NCBI GenBank assembly: GCA_035255945.1
Contig: DATEZA010000146.1
Coordinates: 1 to 8,173 of the forward strand
DNA from: JAJPHC01 sp035255945
GTDB taxonomy: Bacteria; Acidobacteriota; Thermoanaerobaculia; Gp7-AA8
Direction: 5' to 3'
DNA length: 8,173 nt
Every line of letters begins with the position of its first letter. The stretch's first letter is position 1. The notes beneath the pieces were generated by a model. The model had not been told where the DNA came from. It did not search any database and saw only the letters and a list, made by a program, of their open reading frames with translations. The position numbers were made by a program, and so were the translations under genes. Of this stretch, positions 1 through 6,205 are shown one piece after another.

Positions 1-1845
1 CGCATCTCGCATGCGAAGAACGAGCTGATGGGACCGGCGGAGTACGAGAAGACCACCCTCGATTTCTTCGGCGCGCGCGTGGCGGAGATCTATCGCAAGT
101 ACCAGCAGCGTCTGAAGGAATTCGACGCGATGGACTTCGACCATCTGATCGGCAACTACGTGCAACTGCTGGAGCAGCACGAGGACGTGCGCCAGGAGCT
201 GCACGATCGTTTTCAGCACCTGCTGATCGACGAGTACCAGGACACGAACCGCGCGCAGTACGTACTGGTGAAGCTGCTGGCGGGGAAGCATGGGAACGTG
301 GTCGCAGTGGGCGACGAAGATCAGAGCATTTATCGTTTCCGCGGCGCGGACATCAATAACATCCTCAATTTTGAGCGTGATTTTCCAGGCGCAAAAATCG
401 TGAAGCTGGAGCAGAACTACCGCTCCACCGGCAACATCCTCGACGCGGCCACCGGTGTCGTCTCGAACAACGTCGCACGCAAGGGAAAGACGCTCTTCAC
501 CGACTCCGGCAAGGGCGAGCCGGTGCGCATCGTGACGTGCGGCAACGAGCGGGAGGAAGCGCAGTTCGTGATGAACAAGCTCGTCGCGCTGCGCTCGCGC
601 TACAAGCTGACCGACATCGCGGTGCTGTTCCGCACGAACGCGCAGTCGCGGCCGTTCGAAGAAGAGCTACTCCGCGCGAACACGCCGTACTCGGTGGTCG
701 GCGGCGTGAAGTTCTACGAGCGCGCGGAGATCAAGGACGCGCTCTCGTTCCTGCGCCTGACCGTGCGGCCGCACGACACGCCCTCGGTCGAGCGCGTGAT
801 CAACGTGCCGTCGCGCGGCATCGGCGACACGACGCTCAGCGCGCTGAACGAACAAGCCGCGGCGCAGGACGTCTCGCTCTGGACGATCATCGAAGGCGAT
901 CTCGCGTTCCTGCCGTCGCGCGCATCGAAGTCGGTGAAGGAGTTCCGCGAGATCATTCACGACCTGCACCGCGCCGCATCGAATCCGCTGCCCGACATCC
1001 TCGACTACCTGCTGTTGCGCACGGGATATCGCCGCATGCTCAGCGAATCGCGCGACATCCAGGACGAATCGCGCCTGCAGAACCTCGAAGAGTTGCTCAA
1101 CTCCACGCGTGAGTTCTGGGAGCAGAACCAGGGCGGATCCATTTCTGACTATTTGGATTCCGTCACGCTGATGTCGGACCTCGACAAGTACGAAACAGAG
1201 AAGGGCGTCACGCTGATGACGCTCCATTCGGCGAAGGGCCTGGAGTTCAAAGTCGTGTTCCTCGCGGGGATGGAGGAAGGCATTCTGCCGCACTCGATCT
1301 CCAGCGAAGACGAAGACGATGTCGAAGAAGAGCGGCGTCTCTGCTACGTCGGCATGACGCGCGCTCGCGAGCAGCTGTACTGCCTGCACACGTACGAGCG
1401 CCGTCTGCACGGACGGTTCCGCGAGCAGAGCCCGTCGCCGTTCCTGGCGGAAATCCCTGAAGAAGTGAAGGAATTCGTGCGGGTCGGCGGACGGAGCTCG
1501 TACGGCGCGCCGCAACAGCAAATGAGGCCGCAGCAGCAGCCGTCATGGCGCGATCGGCCGCTGCCGCCGACGCGTGCACGCGCGAACGCCGATGCGGTGA
1601 AGAGCATCTCGTCGTTCTTTGGCAACGCGCCGGTGCAATTCGATCCGTCCGCGGTGCATGCCGCGAAGCCGGCCGGTCCGCCGGCGGAGCTCAAGCGCGG
1701 CGCGCGCGTGCGTCACGAACAGTTCGGCGAGGGGACGATCCTGACGATGGAAGGCGCCGGAGCCGAGGCGAAGCTGACGGTGTACTTCGATCGCGTCGGA
1801 TCGAAGAAATTCATTGCGAAGTACGCGAAGCTGACGCGCGTCTAG
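1..1845 (+). CDS. pcrA: UvrD/PcrA-type ATP-dependent DNA helicase, 5'-truncated by window edge
   Basis: This is a superfamily 1A 3'-5' DNA helicase that uses ATP to unwind DNA in excision repair, replication restart and removal of RecA or stalled polymerase. The frame is open from base 1, and the first codons read RISHAKNEL, a stretch found roughly 130 residues into family members. The N-terminus with the Walker A motif therefore lies outside the window. Counting from base 1, visible motifs are: motif II DEYQDTN (residue 77), VGDEDQSIYRFRGAD (103), LEQNYRST (136), TLHSAKGLEFK (407) and YVGMTRAREQLY (449). A Q/P-rich, poorly conserved linker follows (about 502-565). The last ~45 residues begin GARVRHEQFGEG and match the Tudor-like C-terminal module that binds RNA polymerase in PcrA/UvrD. 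All catalytic motifs in view look intact. The last 35 nt overlap the convergent gene on the other strand. The family call is firm; the choice of pcrA over uvrD is naming convention. Confidence 0.96.
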   Translation, partial: RISHAKNELMGPAEYEKTTLDFFGARVAEIYRKYQQRLKEFDAMDFDHLIGNYVQLLEQHEDVRQELHDRFQHLLIDEYQDTNRAQYVLVKLLAGKHGNVVAVGDEDQSIYRFRGADINNILNFERDFPGAKIVKLEQNYRSTGNILDAATGVVSNNVARKGKTLFTDSGKGEPVRIVTCGNEREEAQFVMNKLVALRSRYKLTDIAVLFRTNAQSRPFEEELLRANTPYSVVGGVKFYERAEIKDALSFLRLTVRPHDTPSVERVINVPSRGIGDTTLSALNEQAAAQDVSLWTIIEGDLAFLPSRASKSVKEFREIIHDLHRAASNPLPDILDYLLLRTGYRRMLSESRDIQDESRLQNLEELLNSTREFWEQNQGGSISDYLDSVTLMSDLDKYETEKGVTLMTLHSAKGLEFKVVFLAGMEEGILPHSISSEDEDDVEEERRLCYVGMTRAREQLYCLHTYERRLHGRFREQSPSPFLAEIPEEVKEFVRVGGRSSYGAPQQQMRPQQQPSWRDRPLPPTRARANADAVKSISSFFGNAPVQFDPSAVHAAKPAGPPAELKRGARVRHEQFGEGTILTMEGAGAEAKLTVYFDRVGSKKFIAKYAKLTRV

Positions 1846-3085
1846 GCGTTCTCCCGAGGCTGTCGAGCTCGCGGGTGAAGAGGCGCGGAACCTCGTCATC
1901 GAGATGCTCGTAGGTGATCGCGACGCCGGACGCCGATGCCGCGAGCGACGGCTCGTGCGACGCGATGCCCGGCGGGCCGACCGCGAACGGCGCGTCATCG
2001 AGCGGCTGCAGCGCGCGATCGAAACGGATCGCGTGCACAGCGTCTGCGGACCACGCGACGGCGAATTCGCCGCCGTTCCACGCCACTGCGGGATGCTCGT
2101 TCGATCCGCATTCGACCTTCGTCTTTTCGGCAACCGTCGCCAGCTTCGCATCGAGCAGCGTGGCCAGGACGCAGCCGCGACGCACCGACGCGAGCAGCGC
2201 GTTCGATCCGTTCCATGCGAGGCCGACCTGTTTGGAGAGATCGGCGTCGCTCCACAGCTCGCGCTCGTCGATGACGCTCATCGAAGTGCTGCGCGTGTCG
2301 AGGCGCACGACTTCGATCGCCGTGACCGGACTGGGAGGAGGACTGATGCCGCGAATGTAGCGGTAGTCGTCCCATGTCGACCATGCGACGAGCAGCTCGC
2401 CGCCGGTATTCACCACGCGGAAGCCGCTGTTGTAGCCGAAGTTCTTGACGCCGGCGATGAGCATCGCGGAACTGTCGACCAGCGTGCCGGTGGGCGAGAT
2501 GCGCAGTACATGCACGGGAAGCTGCTGGCGCTCGCCGGCGAACGAGCTGCCGCCCCAGAACGCGACGAAGTTGCGGCCGTCGAAGGCGGTCGCGGTGCCG
2601 AGCTCGATCTCGACGTAATCGGAGCCGGCTGCTTCGAGGAGGATCGGCTGCGCGTCGAGTGCGGTGCCGTCGTGCGCGAAGCGGCGTGCATAGACGCGAT
2701 AGTCCGGCACGAACAGCCAGAAAGAGAGCGCTCGCGGAAGATCGCGCCAGACCACGAGAATCACATCGCCGCCGGCGGCGACCGATGGATCGCGTACATC
2801 GCGCTCCGTCGACGAAGCGACGTCGATCGTCCGGTCACCGATCGCCAGCATGATGTGCGCGTCGAGCGAGCCTTCGCGCCAGACGCGCAATGGTCCGACG
2901 CCGTACGAAGACGATGACGCCGCGGATTGCGCGTGCAGGCTGAGCACATCTGCAGCCGGTGTTTCGGATTGCGTGAAGAGATCGGCATTCGACAGGAACG
3001 TGCGGCGCAGGACATCGTCGAACGTGGCCCAGGTCGCAACGATGCCGTCGGTCGTGCGCGTGAGCTTCGAGATCGGTTGGATAGG
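1811..3085 (-). CDS. Exported beta-propeller-like repeat protein, C-terminal half of the frameshifted gene
   Basis: This half continues the gene that starts at 4082. In this frame the reading is PIQPISKL, then TTDGIVATWAT, another repeat core. The frame is closed by a stop at 3097-3095, and the first start codon is a GTG at 2947, which would cut off that repeat. An independent gene is therefore unlikely. Joining the halves by dropping one base near 3086 gives 756 residues with 14 repeat units. Eight lie here, including AGGDVILVVWRD, FDGRNFVAFWGG, TGGELLVAWST, WNGGEFAVAWSA and a final SASGVAITYEH. Two cysteines (codons 2173-2171 and 2110-2108) match a cysteine pair in the paralog. The C-terminus RLFTRELDSLGRTPRRA aligns with the paralog's RVFARTIERLGMTPRERA. 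The remaining residues are encoded antisense to the end of the helicase gene. No enzymatic motif is visible; a secreted structural or binding role is inference. Confidence 0.72.
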   Translation of the reverse strand, partial: PIQPISKLTRTTDGIVATWATFDDVLRRTFLSNADLFTQSETPAADVLSLHAQSAASSSSYGVGPLRVWREGSLDAHIMLAIGDRTIDVASSTERDVRDPSVAAGGDVILVVWRDLPRALSFWLFVPDYRVYARRFAHDGTALDAQPILLEAAGSDYVEIELGTATAFDGRNFVAFWGGSSFAGERQQLPVHVLRISPTGTLVDSSAMLIAGVKNFGYNSGFRVVNTGGELLVAWSTWDDYRYIRGISPPPSPVTAIEVVRLDTRSTSMSVIDERELWSDADLSKQVGLAWNGSNALLASVRRGCVLATLLDAKLATVAEKTKVECGSNEHPAVAWNGGEFAVAWSADAVHAIRFDRALQPLDDAPFAVGPPGIASHEPSLAASASGVAITYEHLDDEVPRLFTRELDSLGRTPRRASASRTSQ

Positions 3086-4082
3086 TCCGCGCGATCACGA
3101 CCGGCGCGGCGTCGAGCGCGACATTCTCCGGCGAGACGCGAATCGCTTTCCATTGCGTCTCGGCGTTGTAGTCCTGCGGTGTCTCCTGCCACGTGACGAG
3201 GAAGCTTTGTCCGTCCCAGAGAATCGGCGCGTGCTGGGCGACCGCCGGTGAAGCGATGACCGTTAGCGGTGTGAGCACCTTCATGTCGCGGCTGACGATC
3301 ATCGTTTTGACGCCCTCGGTAGTGAGCACCGAAAGCATCAGCCGATCGTCGCTTGCTGCGAGCGACATCTCCAGACCGAGGTCGGGACCATCGGCGATCT
3401 CGACGTCGGTCGTCGCGGAATCGTCGGCCATCAGAGCCAGATGAATTTCCGGCGAACAGACGGGACAGGGCGTGGTGCGATACGCGATCGCGAAAACGCC
3501 GTTGATCGTGGTGATCGCAGGGAGGAACGGTGAATAGGCGCCGCTGCTGAACGTCTTCACGGCGAACGGTACGCCGCTCGGTTGCAGCCCGACGGTCTCG
3601 AACTCGTTCGTGCCGGGGAGCGTCGCGACGAAGAGGAATGTGTGCTGGTTCGAGACGATGTCGTAATCGAACCAGCCGTCGAGCATTTTCGTGGTGACGC
3701 CGTCGGTCGCGCCGCTCTCGTTCAGCGGCACCGTGTAGACGCCGCTGTTGCTCGCGTACGCCAGCATGAACGACGTGCCGTTCGCCGCGATGTGTGCGGT
3801 AAACGCTGGGAAAAGTGCCGTGCCTTCCGGATTGACGAGCGAGCCGTCGGCGCGCATCGGCGAAACGCGCAGCATCTGCGGCGCGATGTTGCGCGGCGGA
3901 CGATCGGCGGGATAGCTGCCGCGTTGATCGATCCACACCATGAGTCCGGCATGGCCGTTCCATGCGGCGGAAGGCGATGTTTGTGCCGAGGCCGCCGCGC
4001 CCGATACGCGCGTGCCGACCGGAACTTCGGGGCCGAGATGAACGAGGGTCGAGAGAAGGAGTCCGAGGGCAGCCGGGATCAT
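2835..4082 (-). CDS. Exported beta-propeller-like repeat protein, N-terminal half of a frameshifted gene
   Basis: No function is recognised. The ATG at 4082 is the only credible start: an in-frame TAA lies 12 codons upstream (4118-4116) with no alternative start between. The protein opens with a short hydrophobic segment, MIPAALGLLLSTLVHLGPE, read as an export signal, although it lacks the usual basic residues before the core. Residues 1-332 carry six copies of a ~45-residue unit, with cores near residues 40 (WNGHAGLMVWID), 100, 145, 193, 243 and 289 (WDGQSFLVTWQE). After R332 (codon 3089-3087) the frame loses this pattern and turns into about 80 Arg/His-rich residues before a stop at 2835. 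The pattern resumes at once in the next frame, so residues beyond 332 are probably not native. The gene is a tandem paralog of the one at 6114-4120 and starts 37 nt after it, probably cotranscribed. Whether the break is real or a sequence error cannot be decided here. Confidence 0.75.
   Translation of the reverse strand: MIPAALGLLLSTLVHLGPEVPVGTRVSGAAASAQTSPSAAWNGHAGLMVWIDQRGSYPADRPPRNIAPQMLRVSPMRADGSLVNPEGTALFPAFTAHIAANGTSFMLAYASNSGVYTVPLNESGATDGVTTKMLDGWFDYDIVSNQHTFLFVATLPGTNEFETVGLQPSGVPFAVKTFSSGAYSPFLPAITTINGVFAIAYRTTPCPVCSPEIHLALMADDSATTDVEIADGPDLGLEMSLAASDDRLMLSVLTTEGVKTMIVSRDMKVLTPLTVIASPAVAQHAPILWDGQSFLVTWQETPQDYNAETQWKAIRVSPENVALDAAPVVIARTYPTDLEAHAHDRRHRCDLGHVRRCPAPHVPVECRSLHAIRNTGCRCAQPARAIRGVIVFVRRRTIARLARRLARRAHHAGDR
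3070..3094 (-). other. Frameshift site (+1) within the downstream repeat-protein gene
   Basis: Upstream of here the minus-strand codons start at positions 3n+2 (…APVVIAR). Downstream, the coherent frame starts at 3n+1 (PIQPISKL…TDGIVATW). The new frame has a stop at 3097-3095, so the switch must be below 3095. The content of the two readings puts it at about 3086, where removing a single base gives VVIARPIQPISK. The gene from 4082 to 1811 is 2272 nt, which is 757 codons plus one extra base. No homopolymer run or obvious slippery heptamer is present. Confidence 0.8.
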
Positions 4083-4122
4083 GTCAACGTGATACGACGC
4101 TTCGTTGCGGTTCGTTTAGTCA
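4083..4122 (-). promoter_or_regulatory. Conserved leader block upstream of the downstream paralog
   Basis: Read on the minus strand, the block runs from the TGA stop of the upstream paralog to the ATG at 4082. It fills the 37-nt intergenic gap. Its conserved parts are TAAACGAAC, then CAACGAAGCG, then CGTATCACG, then GAC before the ATG. The block at 6115-6154 shows the same parts: in the 37-nt alignment, 32 columns match and there is one gap. Because of that gap and an in-frame TAA here, the conservation is not at protein level. An AACGAA direct repeat recurs at a 10-bp spacing. No Shine-Dalgarno motif is obvious. Whether the block acts as promoter, operator or translation leader is unknown. 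Confidence 0.55.
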
Positions 4123-6114
4123 GCGGCCGATCGCACGCTCGCGCGGCGTCATTCCGAGCCGTTCAATGGTTCGCGCGAACACCCGGCTCACATCATCGAA
4201 CGGTACCTCGGATGCCGTGCGTGCGTAGCCGAGGGTGACGCCGGCGGCAGAAGGAACGAGCGACGGCGCGAACGTGTCGCGGAAGCGCCCGCTGACGTCG
4301 AGCGGCTCTTTGTCGAGTGGTGCGCCATTGCGCTCGGTGCGCATGTAATGAACGTTGCGATAGTGCTCTTCGGGCGTGTCGTACCACGCGATGACGAACT
4401 CCGTGCCGTTCCACGCGACCGCTGCCGAGCCCACGAACGTGCGGCTGTTGCAGTACAGCGACTGCACGACGAACAGCGCATCGTCCACGCGATGCGCGAT
4501 CTTCACGCAGTTCCCTTCGGCCCATGCCAGAAACGGTTGATTGCGATCGTCGGCGGCGAGCTGCGGCTTCGAGCTGAGTGTGGTGACCGGGCGTCCCTCG
4601 TAGAACAGCGTGAAGTTGTCGATCCACGCGACGGCCGCTTTGTCGCCGATCCGCGCGGCGCTCAGCGCGCTGACGCGGCCGGTCGTGGCGATCGTCGACG
4701 TCTCCAGTTGCGCGCCGCCCGTGGTGAAGCGCGTGCGATGGAGATTGTCGTCCGTCCAGAAGACGAGAAAGCTCGAGCCGTCGAAGACGACGTCGAGATC
4801 GGCGGCGAATGTGTCGCTGATGACGATCGGTGCATCGTCGTTGAACTTTGCCATCGCTTTCGCATGTCCGTCGGGACCGACATCGCGCCAGGCGACGAGC
4901 GTGGAGCCTGCGCCGCGTGCCGCGACCGGCTGCCGGAGCCGGTGTCCGCTCGCCGCCTCCGCGATCGGGCCTGCAGCCGATGTGATACGCGTGTGCGCCT
5001 CGCCTTCGACCCACACCGGCATGCCGTCGAGTGAGAGCTCGTCCTGCTGCGCGTAGCCGACGCTCGCGAGCGTTGTTGGTGCGGCGGCGATGCCGGCGAA
5101 GCTCGCCGCGCCGCGCGTGAAGATGTTGCGCGGCTGCCCGTCGCTCCACGCGAGCACGACACCCTGCGGCGTGCGTGCGAAGTCGAGATCGCCCGCGAGT
5201 TGTGAGCCGAGCGTGAATGTCTCGCCCACTGCAACGCCGTCGGCGTTCGCGCGCGTCGCCTTCAGCGATTCCGTGTCGTTCCATGCGATGAGGAACTCGT
5301 TGCCGTCGCTGCCCGCGAACAGGCGTGTTGCGCTGACCAGCAGCGATCTGCGCATGAGGAGCGTGCGCGACGATGTGAACATCCGCAATTCGATCGACGC
5401 CGGCGTGTTCCACGCGATCAGCAGCCGGTCGCCTGCTGCGGCGGAGACCACGGAGACCGGCGTCTCCAACGGCAATCCGTTCGCGATGAGCTGACTGGAG
5501 ACGGTGCCGTCGGTCTGCACGATCGTGTCGTAGAGCTCGTCGCTCTGCCTATAAATGACGTGATACGCGCCGCCAAACGGAACGGCGATGACGCCGGAGA
5601 CACGCTCGCCGAAATTCGCCGTCGCGATTACGTAACCCTTCGAATCAAGGACTTCTGCGTGAACCCACGGCCAATAGACGATCTCCGGGTGCGCGGCCCA
5701 CTGCGTCGTCAGCAGCAGGTAAGTCGAGCCATCGGTCACGAGATCGTCGAGAAATCCGGCGACATAGCGCCCCGACGTGCCTGCCGCGCCGACGGCGGTC
5801 GGATTGAAATTGCCGCTGCACGTTGCGATCAGCGGCGTCGCTGCGCCGTTCGCCGCGAGGCGCGTGTCGGCCACGTCGCCGTACGCGCGCACGGCGGGAC
5901 CCTTCGGACGGCCGAGTGCATCGAGTTGCGCGATGCGAACCTCGGGGAATTCGTTTTCACGCCGATCGATCCATGCGGCGGCGAGCGAATCGCCGTACCA
6001 GGCGAGCGACGGCTTCGTCTGATCGCCGGCCGCGGCCTCGATCGATGGCGCCGACAGCGGAGTCTCCGGACCGATTGCGAGGGCGAACAACACAGCGAAG
6101 ACGACCGTGATCAT
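4120..6114 (-). CDS. Exported 14-repeat beta-propeller-like protein, intact tandem paralog
   Basis: No family name is recognised. I chose the ATG at 6114 (664 aa) over a TTG at 6171. The ATG matches the only possible start of the paralog, the hydrophobic segment MITVVFAVLFALAIGPE follows directly, and the TTG would fall inside a hairpin. The absence of a lipobox cysteine suggests a free exported protein with no further membrane segment. About 14 units of ~45 residues can be marked by their cores, e.g. WYGDSLAAAWID (39), AAGDRLLIAWNT (226), SDGNEFLIAWND (269), GAGSTLVAWRD (401), FDGSSFLVFWTD (444), WNGTEFVIAWYD (568) and SAAGVTLGYAR (622). Fourteen such units fit two seven-bladed propellers, though the fold is inference. 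Cys536 and Cys555 are conserved in the paralog and could form a disulfide. No purine-rich Shine-Dalgarno sequence is visible. The TGA stop is 37 nt before the paralog's start, so the two are probably cotranscribed. No catalytic motif is seen. Confidence 0.85.
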   Translation of the reverse strand: MITVVFAVLFALAIGPETPLSAPSIEAAAGDQTKPSLAWYGDSLAAAWIDRRENEFPEVRIAQLDALGRPKGPAVRAYGDVADTRLAANGAATPLIATCSGNFNPTAVGAAGTSGRYVAGFLDDLVTDGSTYLLLTTQWAAHPEIVYWPWVHAEVLDSKGYVIATANFGERVSGVIAVPFGGAYHVIYRQSDELYDTIVQTDGTVSSQLIANGLPLETPVSVVSAAAGDRLLIAWNTPASIELRMFTSSRTLLMRRSLLVSATRLFAGSDGNEFLIAWNDTESLKATRANADGVAVGETFTLGSQLAGDLDFARTPQGVVLAWSDGQPRNIFTRGAASFAGIAAAPTTLASVGYAQQDELSLDGMPVWVEGEAHTRITSAAGPIAEAASGHRLRQPVAARGAGSTLVAWRDVGPDGHAKAMAKFNDDAPIVISDTFAADLDVVFDGSSFLVFWTDDNLHRTRFTTGGAQLETSTIATTGRVSALSAARIGDKAAVAWIDNFTLFYEGRPVTTLSSKPQLAADDRNQPFLAWAEGNCVKIAHRVDDALFVVQSLYCNSRTFVGSAAVAWNGTEFVIAWYDTPEEHYRNVHYMRTERNGAPLDKEPLDVSGRFRDTFAPSLVPSAAGVTLGYARTASEVPFDDVSRVFARTIERLGMTPRERAIGR

Positions 6115-6154
6115 GTCGCGTGATACGCCGCTTCGTTGGAGTTCGTTTAGGTCA
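6115..6154 (-). promoter_or_regulatory. Conserved leader block upstream of the upstream paralog
   Basis: This is the second copy of the block seen at 4083-4122. On the minus strand it reads TGACCTAAACGAAC, CAACGAAGCG, CGTATCACG and GAC directly before the ATG at 6114. It carries the same AACGAA direct repeat one helical turn apart. It lies between the hairpin at 6166-6186 and the start codon, where a promoter or translation leader for the paralog pair would be expected. The conservation could also simply reflect a recent tandem duplication that carried the leader along. I see no confident -35/-10 pair. Confidence 0.55.
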
Positions 6155-6165
6155 CGTATCGGGGG

Positions 6166-6186
6166 CGACAACCTGAGAGGTTGTCG
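6166..6186 (-). terminator. Perfect 9-bp stem-loop after the TPR gene
   Basis: CGACAACCT and AGGTTGTCG form a perfect 9-bp inverted repeat around a 3-nt loop. It sits 20 nt after the TAA stop of the TPR gene and about 50 nt before the ATG of the next gene. The position suits a terminator or 3'-end-stabilising hairpin. On the minus strand the stem is followed by five C residues rather than a U-tract, so it is not a standard intrinsic terminator. It could instead be an attenuator or a protein-binding palindrome. Confidence 0.5.
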
Positions 6187-6205
6187 TACATCACGCGCAT
6201 CGGCG

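Noticed and set aside
667..1521. 284-residue minus-strand open frame inside the helicase gene
   Set aside because: Complement of conserved helicase motifs; no recognisable protein features.
1904..2917. 337-residue plus-strand open frame opposite the frameshifted repeat gene
   Set aside because: Arg/Ala/Asp-rich shadow with no motif; the minus strand shows repeat cores across the same bases.
3060..3097. Programmed +1 frameshifting in the split gene
   Set aside because: No slippery codon run, stop codon in the shifted position or stimulatory structure seen; the intact paralog needs no such event.
2761..3963. 400-residue minus-strand frame overlapping both halves of the split gene
   Set aside because: Third frame, Arg-rich throughout and lacking any repeat core; the repeat pattern lies in the two other frames.
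6115..6171. TTG start at 6171 adding 19 residues to the intact paralog
   Set aside because: It would begin inside the hairpin and read through the non-coding conserved leader; the paralog has a stop in the matching region.
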